Below are positions 36,678 through 45,417 of a stretch of 51,739 nt of DNA, piece after piece. The notes below the pieces were generated by a model, which saw only the letters and a list, made by a program, of their open reading frames with translations, searched no databases and had not been told where the DNA came from. Both the position numbers and the translations under genes were made by a program. Every line of letters starts with the position of its first letter. Within the stretch, counting starts at the first letter, position 1. This stretch comes from a virus. The stretch covers positions 1 through 51,739 of the IMG/VR virus record IMGVR_UViG_3300020020_000042; one strand, 5' to 3'.

Positions 36678-36932
36678 CTATTTGCTGAGTTCGTCCCAAG
36701 ACGCCCGAGTTGACCGAATCATCTCAATGGCGAGTTCTGTGACCTCTGCCCAGGTTCGGGCGCTATGTCCGTATTCGGCGTTGAATGCCCGAATTGTGTA
36801 GCCTCGGCGTGGTCTGAACCCATATGTCGTCATATGTCCGGTATGGCGCCAGAAGTGCAGCCTTGAGATAGCTCGTACCGCTTTGACCTTGTCTGCCCCA
36901 ACTATGACGATTGGGTCATTTGTACTAGTCAT
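36678..36932 (-). CDS. hypothetical protein
   Basis: 84 residues, basic centre (RPRRGYTIRAFNAEYG), helical end. Overlaps the next gene by 8 bp. Confidence 0.6.
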   Translation of the reverse strand: MTSTNDPIVIVGADKVKAVRAISRLHFWRHTGHMTTYGFRPRRGYTIRAFNAEYGHSARTWAEVTELAIEMIRSTRASWDELSK

Positions 36933-37032
36933 CGCCTTCGTCCCATCCGAGCGGTTGGCCCCATTCGTTGAAATCGTCTGATTCGACCCAACCGTACCTT
37001 TCGTCCCATCCCCACCAATTTGTACTATCCAT
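36925..37032 (-). CDS. 35-residue acidic Trp-rich peptide
   Basis: MDSTNWWGWDERYGWVESDD... with repeated W-G-D/E units. RBS GGGG upstream at 9 nt. The longer frame to 37314 is a shadow of the next gene. Confidence 0.5.
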   Translation of the reverse strand: MDSTNWWGWDERYGWVESDDFNEWGQPLGWDEGDD

Positions 37033-37034
37033 CA

Positions 37035-37274
37035 CTATCGCCCCTTTACGGTCACTATGACGTTGTTGTCCTCGATGTCCATATTGTCCGGTAGGTAGGC
37101 TTCGAGCTGATCTTCCCAGATGAGGTACTGCGCGAACATTGTGGCCTTTAGGGTAGTTGGGAACTCTACGGTCATATATCCGTTCTGTCCGGTTTCGTAC
37201 CATCTGCCGTCTGTGTGGCCTTTGAACAGTTTGGCCTGGCTGGCGACGGTCTGGGCGAGTTCGTGGCGTGTCAT
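37035..37274 (-). CDS. hypothetical protein
   Basis: 79 residues; helix then beta strands (YMTVEFPTTLKATMFAQYL). Unrecognised. Confidence 0.6.
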   Translation of the reverse strand: MTRHELAQTVASQAKLFKGHTDGRWYETGQNGYMTVEFPTTLKATMFAQYLIWEDQLEAYLPDNMDIEDNNVIVTVKGR

Positions 37275-37288
37275 GGCGTTTGTCCCCT

Positions 37289-37753
37289 TTAGGCTGGTTC
37301 GTACTTTTTGTCATAGTATAGGTAGGTTCCGACGAATTCGGTCGAAAAGTCGTGACTGCGAGCTATGCGCCTTACGACCGAAATGACCCTGTTGCGCGTT
37401 TCGCCCGTATCGACCGTATCGTCCAGGAACAACCACTTTCGTCCGATTTCGCCCTCTATGGAGTTGTTTGAGTGGCTATTGTCCGATTTGCGCACGATTG
37501 CCCACTTCTTGCCCAACATGTCGGCTAAGCGAGGAATGACCAAAGCGCCCGAAAGGCCCGTTCCGACCAAAGTGTCAAATTTGTCCGGATTGACGTATTT
37601 GCGCATGATGGCCTCTATGTTCTCGATTGGGCCGAATGCGTCTTTTAGGTACCTTACGGTGTTTTGGATGAAAGGTCGGGTATCTTCTGGTTTGTCCGAT
37701 TCATCCTTTTTGGGGAAATTCTCCTCAAAGAACCCTCTGCACTGATCGCACAT
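37289..37753 (-). CDS. phosphoribosyltransferase-like protein
   Basis: 154 residues from ATG 37753 (AAGG upstream). WLFLDDTVDTGETRNRVISV (~107-126) is the PRPP-binding loop of type I phosphoribosyltransferases, and VGTGLSGALVIPRLA (~60-74) the preceding Rossmann element. CDQC at the N-terminus may bind zinc. Likely in nucleobase salvage or NAD/PRPP metabolism. Confidence 0.78.
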   Translation of the reverse strand: MCDQCRGFFEENFPKKDESDKPEDTRPFIQNTVRYLKDAFGPIENIEAIMRKYVNPDKFDTLVGTGLSGALVIPRLADMLGKKWAIVRKSDNSHSNNSIEGEIGRKWLFLDDTVDTGETRNRVISVVRRIARSHDFSTEFVGTYLYYDKKYEPA

Positions 37754-37916
37754 GTTTGTCCCACCTTGGGTAGAGATGTCCGTTTTGGGTGAAGAAAGGT
37801 GGACATGACACGTATGAGCCACTTGTGAGGTATGCCAGGTATGTCCGATATAGAACCAATGCCCGCCACGTCCTAATTGTCCAGTTTGGGTGGAAATGTA
37901 TGGAAATATTTAGATA

Positions 37917-38075
37917 TCAGTGGAAAAGGAGTGCTATGGGCGATTTGGTCAGTATGACCGTGGCGACCGTATGTAGGGTGATAAGTCCGCCTATGTGCAG
38001 AACGGCGTGCTTTGTCACGATGAGGACCTTTTGGGGGTTACGGGTGCTTCGTCCCTTTGCTTCGTGCTTGCCCAT
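37917..38075 (-). CDS. small membrane protein
   Basis: 52 residues; basic N-terminus then a long moderately hydrophobic segment (~17-42). GGAG 7 nt upstream. Confidence 0.5.
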   Translation of the reverse strand: MGKHEAKGRSTRNPQKVLIVTKHAVLHIGGLITLHTVATVILTKSPIALLFH

Positions 38076-38201
38076 GATTGTCTCCAATGTGCGTCATGTC
38101 CGTTGTGTCCGATTTCAGCGGACATGGCGAGTATTGGTCCTATATCGGGGGATATGTCGCAATCGTGGTGCTCTGGCCTAGTTTAGGTGGTTTGAGGTAG
38201 T

Positions 38202-38273
38202 TTATGCCTTTGTGGCCTGGTTCGAGGCGATAAGCGCCAATATGACCAGAATGATCAGAATTGCCTGTTCCAT
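38202..38273 (-). CDS. 23-residue membrane peptide
   Basis: MEQAILIILVILALIASNQATKA with AGGAG 9 nt upstream. Toxin-like or accessory membrane peptide. Confidence 0.5.
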   Translation of the reverse strand: MEQAILIILVILALIASNQATKA

Positions 38274-38276
38274 GGC

Positions 38277-38378
38277 TTATAGCTCCTCTTGTCCGTTATG
38301 GGAGGGTTTGATGATACTTAGGATCATTGGTGCCAAAAGTCCGACTATGACCATGATGAGTGGAAACCACGTAGGCAC
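38277..38378 (-). CDS. 33-residue membrane peptide
   Basis: GTG 38378 with AGGAG 7 nt upstream; one helix (FPLIMVIVGLLAPMILSII) and a polar tail. 3 bp before the next peptide gene. Confidence 0.5.
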   Translation of the reverse strand: MPTWFPLIMVIVGLLAPMILSIIKPSHNGQEEL

Positions 38379-38388
38379 GGCTATTCTC

Positions 38389-38586
38389 CTAAGATGTCTG
38401 AGTTGTCCGATTTGGAGTGATTTGGGCGGAACATACGTGTAAGTCCTGCGCTGCGGTAATTGGCTGTCCATCCAGTGCTATATCGCGACATGCAGGTACA
38501 TCTATGACTAAATGCCTGCATAAGCGACATATCACACAAAGCGCCAATTGTCCGATTTTAGGCACGTGTATGACGAATTCGAACAC
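38389..38586 (-). CDS. small Cys-rich protein
   Basis: 65 residues from GTG 38586 behind GGAGG. LCVICRLCRH and two further Cys suggest zinc binding. Confidence 0.55.
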   Translation of the reverse strand: MFEFVIHVPKIGQLALCVICRLCRHLVIDVPACRDIALDGQPITAAQDLHVCSAQITPNRTTQTS

Positions 38587-38656
38587 TTGTCCTCCTATAC
38601 ACCCATACACCCCCTATGTTCTTAACGTCCGATTTGACCGTTGCGGGCCGAGTGCC

Positions 38657-38690
38657 GGAATTCTCCGACTTTGGCGATCTATGTATATAG
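38657..38690 (-). promoter_or_regulatory. repeated promoter-like element, copy 4
   Basis: GGAATTCTCCGACTTTGGCG then ATCTATGTATATAG, 71 bp upstream of GTG 38586. A weaker fifth version (GGAATTTCCGCC...TTTCCGAT) is near 39886, upstream of the 39795 start. Confidence 0.55.
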
Positions 38691-38811
38691 ATAGGGGGTG
38701 ATCTCGGGACATATGGGCATGAGTCGGCCTAAATTAGGACAAAGCACCATGAATGCGACACATCCCGACATATCAGGCCAAAACCGGACTTATGCACCTA
38801 AGTCGTACTAT

Positions 38812-39048
38812 TTAGACGCTTATGCCCCATGTCCGCTCAACGTACGATATGACCGCCATTTCGTCATTGTCGTACTTGTCCACCTTTAGCTCTGTTTGTC
38901 CGTCTTTGTCCCACTCTACTACGACATACTCCGATTTGTCCACATTGTCGTACATTGAGACTGTTTGTCCGGACATGTCGTACTTGTACGCATCTGCTAC
39001 GATTTTTCCGTAATAGTGCATTTGTCCGACTTTGTGCTGAGTTGTCAT
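38812..39048 (-). CDS. hypothetical protein
   Basis: 78 residues, rich in D, Y, V, K in alternating (beta) order. Coding sequence is full of repeated TTGTC/TCGTAC words. Unrecognised. Confidence 0.6.
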   Translation of the reverse strand: MTTQHKVGQMHYYGKIVADAYKYDMSGQTVSMYDNVDKSEYVVVEWDKDGQTELKVDKYDNDEMAVISYVERTWGISV

Positions 39049-39165
39049 GACTTATGCTCCTTTGTCCGATTTGTCAGCATAAGTCCAGATTTGACCTGAT
39101 ATGTCATACCCAGTCACGATATTGGAGGATAAATCCCGACATGTCCTAGTATGTCCTATTTTGTA

Positions 39166-39336
39166 CTAGTTTGTGGTGTTATTCCAGGCTATTTGGTGCT
39201 CTTTCCGGACATTTGCCCTGATTTCACGACCTGTCGGGCAATTCGGGTCATTTCCGTATATTCCGGACGTAGCCCACGAATAGCAGCTATTGCATGCCAA
39301 AGCGTGATCTTCCATGACATATCCGTTATGCTCCAT
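39166..39336 (-). CDS. small zinc-type protein
   Basis: 56 residues, CNSCYSWATSG...NCPTGRE; AGGAG 6 nt upstream of ATG 39336. Confidence 0.58.
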   Translation of the reverse strand: MEHNGYVMEDHALACNSCYSWATSGIYGNDPNCPTGREIRANVRKEHQIAWNNTTN

Positions 39337-39471
39337 GATATCTCCTTTTGTCCGATTATTTCAGGACATATCGGGACATAACCTCCAATATCGTACCAAG
39401 TTCAGAAATAGGGTATTTTCTTACTCTTAATCCTGATGTATCCAGATATGTCGTGACATGTCCTAGTTTGT

Positions 39472-39795
39472 CTAGATAAGTCCTACTTTGTACGGTTCTA
39501 CCGAAATAACCGAAATTCCGGGAATAACTTGAAAGTCGCTTATGTCGGGATTGTCCGACATGTCGGCTATTTCCTGCAATTCCAACGTATCGGCTAAATT
39601 CGGCATATTTACGACATAGTATACTTTTCCGGCTGTTTCCGGAGTATCGTATATTTCGTTAAATCCTACCATAACTCCGACATGTACGATATAATCGCAT
39701 TTTTCCGGACATTCCGGGAACATGCAGTAATGGTCTGACATGTCATGATACGGTGCATCTTCTACGATATGTCCGTCGATTTCTTGGTTTGTCAT
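39472..39795 (-). CDS. hypothetical acidic protein
   Basis: 107 residues from ATG 39795 (GGGAG upstream). CMFPECPEKCDY cluster near 25; beta-rich remainder. First gene of the leftward arm. Confidence 0.6.
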   Translation of the reverse strand: MTNQEIDGHIVEDAPYHDMSDHYCMFPECPEKCDYIVHVGVMVGFNEIYDTPETAGKVYYVVNMPNLADTLELQEIADMSDNPDISDFQVIPGISVISVEPYKVGLI

Positions 39796-40613
39796 GATAT
39801 ACTCCCTTATGTCCGTTTTTGTCTGTACATATACGGACATATCACGACATAACCGGATACATCAGGCTAATTCCGTCATTCCACGGAATTTCCGCCTATT
39901 TCCGATTTCATCCACTATTGTATTGTCAAAGTACCATTTAGGAGAATTTCCCCGGCTATGTCCAACTTTAAGTGGACATGTCCCGTTTTCTCCTGCTTTG
40001 TCCTAGCTTGTCCTCTTTTATCGTCTTTTGTCGTGGTATGCCCGATTTGCCTGTTGATCTTGGACCTCCTCGACTAAGTCCACTATACCATGCCCCCTAT
40101 TGTGCGCATATATCGTATATATGGTGATATGTCCGTATTTAGTGGGTCAGTTGATCATGCCCATACGTGCCCCTAAATGGGGGTATATGGGCATAAATCG
40201 GACATATGGGCATATACCGGAAGTTGATCTGTGAGCTGCGACACACCACTATATGGTGGTATATGACCATATATGGTGATATGTCCGTTATATCACCCCT
40301 TACAAGATCACCGCGGGGGTGATCTTGAGGCTTATGCGCATATATACCTTATAAGGCATATATGCCTTAAATCGGACATAAGGTATAAATCGTGACAAGA
40401 GAGTCAAATCGTAAGAAACTATATTAAAAAGTAAAAGTCGGACATTTCCGGAACGAGCGGGTCAAATTTACTCCAACTCGACAGTTTGCACTATGTCATC
40501 TAGGTATACTAGATAATAATAGTTAATTTTCTCTATAGAGCAATAAGTAGCAACATAGTCAACCTAGAACACATAGTACACATTTCCCAAATGCCAAGTT
40601 ATCCTTTACACTC
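39796..40613. other. divergent intergenic region, AT-rich, no gene
   Basis: Separates leftward and rightward arms. Holds many short palindromes of the type CATATATG, ATGGTGGTATAT, repeated GGACATA/TATGTCC words and a 9-bp hairpin AAGATCACC/GGTGATCTT (40304-40325). A loose rightward promoter (TTGCAC...TAGATA) lies near 40487-40516. Candidate origin or control region; not proven. Confidence 0.5.
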
Positions 40614-41342
40614 ATGTCCATGACCAAATCCGAATCCAAAGTTCAGATTGCCTATATTCACGGCGAAAACGTCAGTCATAGTTTTCATCACAGTCTCCTT
40701 CGACTATCAAACAACCCAATGACATCCGATCTCTACACCGATACACATGTCTCCGCACAATCAGACCCCATGAGTATGCCTGAAGCGCGCAATGTCCTAA
40801 TGAGTTATTTCCTTGACCAGACCGATGCCACCCATATTTGGTGGATAGATACTGACATGGGTTTTGCGCCTGATACCGTCTCAAATCTTCTAGACGCAGA
40901 AAAAGATGTGATTGGCGCAGTGTGTAAGGGAATGATGAAACTCGACAAAGACGGATATGGGGGATATGTCACCAAAGAGTATATTACTGCCTATGATCTG
41001 TCGCAATATACCTTAGAAGCAGATGAAAACAATGAACAAACAGATATCATAGCTTTTACCTTGAAGGAGGACCTAGATCTTTCTGGAGCCCTACCTCAGC
41101 AAGTAGCAGGCACTGGCACGGCGTGCCTGTTGGTCTCACGCCGCGCAGCGGCCACCGTACGCAACTTCTACGGCTCGTGCTGGTTCGAGCGGATCGCCAT
41201 GCCCACTGGAAAGCGCAATGTTAAACCGCATATCATCAGTGAAGATTTGAGCTTCTGTTATCGTTTGGCCACTGTGGGAATACCTATCTTTATCCATCCT
41301 AAAGTTAGAACTACTCATGCTAAGACAGTGTGGTTGCAATGA
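40614..41342 (+). CDS. GT-A-fold glycosyltransferase-like protein
   Basis: 242 residues. MPEARNVLMSYFL and HIWWIDTDMGF (DxD metal motif, ~82-87) then a later EDLSFCYRL and HPKVRTTH, as in phage-encoded glycosyltransferases that use nucleotide sugars. First gene of the rightward arm. Substrate unknown: virion protein, DNA or host glycan. Confidence 0.75.
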   Translation: MSMTKSESKVQIAYIHGENVSHSFHHSLLRLSNNPMTSDLYTDTHVSAQSDPMSMPEARNVLMSYFLDQTDATHIWWIDTDMGFAPDTVSNLLDAEKDVIGAVCKGMMKLDKDGYGGYVTKEYITAYDLSQYTLEADENNEQTDIIAFTLKEDLDLSGALPQQVAGTGTACLLVSRRAAATVRNFYGSCWFERIAMPTGKRNVKPHIISEDLSFCYRLATVGIPIFIHPKVRTTHAKTVWLQ

Positions 41343-41509
41343 TAAACGAGCAGAGAGGTATGAGAGAAATTATTTATGTATCAACATTTCAGACCGTAAC
41401 TTTTGTGGCTGTAGATGTAGTAACTGGTAATCCTTGGTTGGCTTGTTTGTTCAGTATAATTATTGGCAGAAGTGCTTACCTAGACTGGAAGAGGATATCA
41501 AATGAATGA
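41339..41509 (+). CDS. small membrane protein
   Basis: 56 residues, ATGA-coupled to the glycosyltransferase gene; hydrophobic over ~12-43. The internal M8 is an alternative start. Confidence 0.52.
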   Translation: MINEQRGMREIIYVSTFQTVTFVAVDVVTGNPWLACLFSIIIGRSAYLDWKRISNE

Positions 41510-41711
41510 ATGGGAACCAGTATACGCCAAGGTGTGTCCGAATTGCGGGCATCCAATTATTGGTGAATTGCATTTTACGAATCCAAAGAATTGTCAGTTT
41601 AGACCTTTAATTAATCACTGGAAACTAACTTGGGACGACCCAGACTCGAATCCATTGCAGGATATTAAAGATCAACTAGCCAAAGATAGGGACAATTATG
41701 GCAGAATTTAG
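41502..41711 (+). CDS. zinc-ribbon protein
   Basis: 69 residues with CPNCGHP and a distal Cys. Overlaps both neighbours by 8-14 bp. Confidence 0.6.
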   Translation: MNEWEPVYAKVCPNCGHPIIGELHFTNPKNCQFRPLINHWKLTWDDPDSNPLQDIKDQLAKDRDNYGRI

Positions 41712-41877
41712 CACTTTTAGAGACCAAGACGGACCAGTAGAGTTGAAAATCGTCATGACTAGAGCAGAGGCCGCTATTTTGCTTGCGCAGCTAAAATATG
41801 CCAAAATGGATCAAAGCCCGGCCCGGGAATTCTTCGTCGCACTTGAGGCAGCAGCCACCAAGCCGAAACTTCACTAA
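41698..41877 (+). CDS. small hypothetical protein
   Basis: 59 residues (MAEFSTFRDQDGPVELKIVM...), strand-helix-helix. Overlaps upstream gene by 14 bp. Confidence 0.58.
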   Translation: MAEFSTFRDQDGPVELKIVMTRAEAAILLAQLKYAKMDQSPAREFFVALEAAATKPKLH

Positions 41878-41952
41878 TTTGGGCGCCTCCACTTCTTTGT
41901 GGAGCTTATTCTTTTATCTTTCAGCGATACGCATGCAAAGCGGGGATCGAAA

Positions 41953-42189
41953 ATGGATGCTACTTTCGATATGACATTCACTGGTGTAAATGGTGGTCCG
42001 TGTCCGTTGTGCAATCATAGCGGACAGTTGATGCACCATTATGGAACTTATGGCACGAATGGTTGGCGCAATATCCACCATTTAGATGAACTTGGCAGAT
42101 TGCATAAGTGTACTGTGGCGTCCCGGCATGGTGTACTTTATGCCGATGAAGGCCGTTGGTGGTACCGAAAACGAGAGGCATGGGACTAA
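41953..42189 (+). CDS. zinc-binding phage protein
   Basis: 78 residues from ATG 41953 (GGGGA upstream). GGPCPLCNHSGQLMHHYG forms the zinc site; Trp-rich end. Confidence 0.6.
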   Translation: MDATFDMTFTGVNGGPCPLCNHSGQLMHHYGTYGTNGWRNIHHLDELGRLHKCTVASRHGVLYADEGRWWYRKREAWD

Positions 42190-42190
42190 G

Positions 42191-42415
42191 ATGGATGGCG
42201 TTGAGCCTTCTTCGTGGAAGTTAATTTTGACTGATTGTTACAATGCTAGTACTAACATAAAAGTTACGCTTAAAAGTGGTAAAGAGTTTACTGGATTTGT
42301 GCATAAGCATCCATCGAAGTTCCTGCATAATTTGATCCAAATGGGAGATCGATATGAACGGGTGATATTCACTATAGATGTTTATCAGATAGCTGCGGTT
42401 ACGGAAATGAGATAG
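42191..42415 (+). CDS. hypothetical protein
   Basis: 74 residues from ATG 42191, 1 bp after the previous stop. Beta-strand pattern (NIKVTLKSGKEFTGFVH...ERVIFTIDVYQIAAV) resembles an Sm-like/SH3-type small barrel; family not confirmed. Confidence 0.6.
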   Translation: MDGVEPSSWKLILTDCYNASTNIKVTLKSGKEFTGFVHKHPSKFLHNLIQMGDRYERVIFTIDVYQIAAVTEMR

Positions 42416-42418
42416 ATT

Positions 42419-43840
42419 ATGGCTGCGCAGGTAGTTGATAAGGCCAAATTTTTTAAAATGATTAACTACCAGCCGCATGCCAGGCAGGTAGAATTCCATA
42501 AAAGTAATGCCAGATTTAAGGTTGCTGCATGCGGTAGACGCGCGGGCAAAACTTTTATGACTGCTAAGGATATTGAACCGTTCCTTTTTGTTCCCGGTAA
42601 GAGGATATGGTTGGTCGGCCCGACCTATGTGTTGGGCGAGAAGGAGTTCCGGGTTATTTGGGCCGACATTATGATGAAGTTGGAGTTTGCGAAAGACCCA
42701 GAGATTAGAAAAGGTTATAACCTTAAGCAAGGCGACATGTATATCCAGTTCCCTTGGGATACAAGAATTGAAGTCCACAGCGCGGAGCGTAAAGAGACGC
42801 TAGTCGGTGACGGGCTCGATTTGGTGGTGATGTGCGAAGCAGCCAAGCACCAGCGCGAGACCTGGGACCGCATGATCGAGCCTGCACTATCTGATAAACG
42901 GGGCAAGGCGATATTTACCTCGACGCCTGAGGGACAGAATTTCTTTTATGAGCTGTGGCAACGTGGTTTGGACGACACCGAACCCGAATACGAGTCTTGG
43001 CAATACCCGAGTTGGGATAACTCAGTTATATTTCCGGAAGGGTATGACGATCCGGAGATCCAGCGGCTTAAGCGAAATATGTCCCGAGACGCCTTTGAAC
43101 AAGAAATAGCTGCTGACTTTACCTCGTTTACTGGCAAGATTTACAAGGAGTTCTTGGAGCGAGTTCACGTGCGCAAGCACGAATACCGGCCAGACTGGCT
43201 CAATTTCATGTCGATTGACTTTGGTTTCGTAAACCCTTGTGCTGCCATTGAGTTCCAGGTCAGTCCACAAGACACCGTGCATGTGTGGCGCGAGCATTAT
43301 GAGCCGCAATTGACCCTGGATGAGCACATGAATATGTGGCGGGAGCGGGAAAACCCAGAAGGCTACAAGCTTGATCTGTGTTTTGGCGATGCCGCTGACC
43401 CTGAGGCGATCCAGGACATCAGTATTAAGTATGCTCCTTGCGTGGGCGAGCCATTGAGTAAAGATAACTGGCGCGAGGGTATCGACCTGGTGAAGACTTT
43501 TTTGAAGAATCGTGGCGGAGGTGTGCCAGGTTTTTATGTCGATCCAAGTTGTAAGCAGACCATTAGAGAATTTAACAACTATAAGGCAGCTGAAGGTGGA
43601 AAAGACCGAGACCCAAGAGAACAAGCCAAAAAGTGTGACGACCATGCTATGGACGCTATTCGATATGGCATTATGCACGTTTTTAAGTTGGGCATGCGTG
43701 TTAGACTTGCTGATGTTCTAGATGAAAAAGAGCTTAAGCAAGGACTGTCGGACAGCGGCTTTTTTACCCAAGAAATAGCTCACCGCTACCCCACGCTGGC
43801 CAATGCCGGATTTGTCACGACAGATGGGCAAACATTCTGA
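42419..43840 (+). CDS. terL: large terminase subunit
   Basis: 473 residues. Walker A GRRAGKT (39-45), Walker B LDLVVMCEAA (~137-146), coupling motif FTSTPEG (~163-169), and the RNase H-like nuclease starting SIDFGFVNP (~262) with a later DDHAMDA (~410). It packages DNA into proheads using ATP and cuts concatemers. No small terminase is evident directly upstream. Confidence 0.95.
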   Translation: MAAQVVDKAKFFKMINYQPHARQVEFHKSNARFKVAACGRRAGKTFMTAKDIEPFLFVPGKRIWLVGPTYVLGEKEFRVIWADIMMKLEFAKDPEIRKGYNLKQGDMYIQFPWDTRIEVHSAERKETLVGDGLDLVVMCEAAKHQRETWDRMIEPALSDKRGKAIFTSTPEGQNFFYELWQRGLDDTEPEYESWQYPSWDNSVIFPEGYDDPEIQRLKRNMSRDAFEQEIAADFTSFTGKIYKEFLERVHVRKHEYRPDWLNFMSIDFGFVNPCAAIEFQVSPQDTVHVWREHYEPQLTLDEHMNMWRERENPEGYKLDLCFGDAADPEAIQDISIKYAPCVGEPLSKDNWREGIDLVKTFLKNRGGGVPGFYVDPSCKQTIREFNNYKAAEGGKDRDPREQAKKCDDHAMDAIRYGIMHVFKLGMRVRLADVLDEKELKQGLSDSGFFTQEIAHRYPTLANAGFVTTDGQTF

Positions 43841-43850
43841 AATTTCGGAC

Positions 43851-43879
43851 TTGACGCCGTTGACATCGTATGCTATATG
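43851..43879 (+). promoter_or_regulatory. sigma70-like promoter before the portal gene
   Basis: TTGACG (43851-43856), 17 nt, TATATG (43874-43879), followed by the AAGGAGG RBS of the portal gene. Confidence 0.5.
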
Positions 43880-43914
43880 CTGGGAGCATATATGCCAGAT
43901 AAGGAGGTGCAGGC

Positions 43915-45417
43915 GTGACCGCTAGTGACATAGGCGACCAAGATGATGCTGTTGCCGTTATTGAGGAATTTAAACAGCAAAAGGAGCTTGAACTTGGCGA
44001 AGTCCTGCGCCGATATGACATTGTAGAAGCAAGTTATAATCCGCATGAGGGATCATATATCGTAGTTAGTGAGCGTCCGCCTGATAAACAGCTTACCGAA
44101 ACAACTGGTTTTGCCGAGATGGCGTTCATTGATCCCTCGCCGTTTACTGCATGGACCCGTCTGGAGAATGTTCCTGAGCTGCGGGATAAGCGCGGCTTGC
44201 GGACGTATTACGATATGGTCCGCAGCGATGGCACCGTTCGGGCAGCTCTACGAGTGGTGAAAACTCCCATTCAGGGTGCTGAATGGTACATGGAGCCGTA
44301 TAGTGACTCTACCATTGACAAAAATATAGCCAAGTTTGTGCAAGAGACGCTCTTCGATGACATGGAAACCCTGTGGGAACATTTCATCGAGGACAGTTTG
44401 CGCTGCCTAGACTATGGCTTTTTTGTTTTTGAGAAAGCACTTTACCTCGACCCTAAGACCGGTAAGTTCAAGATGAACTTGTCCCCGATTCATCCGTTGG
44501 ATATTCAGGGCTGGAATTACGACCAGGTTAACCGTGTGGTGGGCATCACTCTGGAGCCAATTAACGGATTAGATTTTACCAAGAAGATTGAAATACCTAA
44601 ATCAAAGTTGATGTTGCAGGTGTTTGAGATGGAAGGCGGAGATTTGCGTGGCACATCATTGCTGAGAACTGCCTTCAAGCACTGGTATTACAAAGACACC
44701 CTGTACAAAATTGATGCCATTCAGAAGGAAAGGCACGGTATTGGCGTCCCGGTTATCAAACTACCGATGGGCTTCACCCCGAAAGACGTGGAACTGGCAA
44801 ATGACTTGGGTAGAAACCTTCGGACCAATGAGAAGGCTTATATTACTGTCCCATGGAACTGGGAAGTCATCTTCGCTAAGCTCGAAGGACAACCGGTAGA
44901 TCCGATTCCTTCCATTGAGCATCATGACCACAAGATATATGAAGCCATTCTGGCGTCATTCATGGGTAGCGAACAGATCTCGACAGAGAGTCTAGACACG
45001 TTCTACAAGTCTACTAGATACATTGCCAATGTGATGGCTGCGGTAATCAATCGTGAGGCAGTTAAACAGCTGGTGGATATGAACTTCCTGCGATTCAATG
45101 GCTATCCTAAGCTGTGCGTTCGGCGCATGGGCGAGTGGGAAGACACTCGTACCATGACATTCGCCCTGCGAAATCTGGTGGGTTCGCGAATCTTGACGCC
45201 TGATCTTCCGTTGGAAAACCTTATTCGAGCGTCCATGAGTTTGCCTCCGCTCGACGAATCTACGGCAAGAGAAATGCCTACGCCTGGACAAGGTGGATTG
45301 GCTTCACCGTCTAGCAGCGTAAAATCTGCTAAACCGGGGGTGTCCAGACAACAAGCCTCGCCGTACATTAATACTCCTGCTACTAATGCAGGATCGGATC
45401 GCTCTGGAGGCAAATGA
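43915..45417 (+). CDS. portal protein
   Basis: 500 residues from GTG 43915 with AAGGAGG upstream. Features of the Mu gp29/DUF935-like portal family: DGTVRAALRVVKTPIQGAEWYMEP, YGFFVFEKALYLD, DLRGTSLLRTAFKHWYYKD. The portal ring sits at one capsid vertex and is the DNA channel and terminase docking site. Directly follows terL. Confidence 0.92.
   Translation: MTASDIGDQDDAVAVIEEFKQQKELELGEVLRRYDIVEASYNPHEGSYIVVSERPPDKQLTETTGFAEMAFIDPSPFTAWTRLENVPELRDKRGLRTYYDMVRSDGTVRAALRVVKTPIQGAEWYMEPYSDSTIDKNIAKFVQETLFDDMETLWEHFIEDSLRCLDYGFFVFEKALYLDPKTGKFKMNLSPIHPLDIQGWNYDQVNRVVGITLEPINGLDFTKKIEIPKSKLMLQVFEMEGGDLRGTSLLRTAFKHWYYKDTLYKIDAIQKERHGIGVPVIKLPMGFTPKDVELANDLGRNLRTNEKAYITVPWNWEVIFAKLEGQPVDPIPSIEHHDHKIYEAILASFMGSEQISTESLDTFYKSTRYIANVMAAVINREAVKQLVDMNFLRFNGYPKLCVRRMGEWEDTRTMTFALRNLVGSRILTPDLPLENLIRASMSLPPLDESTAREMPTPGQGGLASPSSSVKSAKPGVSRQQASPYINTPATNAGSDRSGGK

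Noticed and set aside
36925-37314. Full 129-codon frame
   Set aside because: Its first 94 codons are the shadow of 37035-37274; only the last 35 codons from 37032 look like a gene.
1-40500. Plus-strand ORFs of 60-200 codons throughout the left arm, e.g. 25637-26239
   Set aside because: They mirror well-supported minus-strand genes, lack ribosome binding sites and have compositions typical of antisense shadows.
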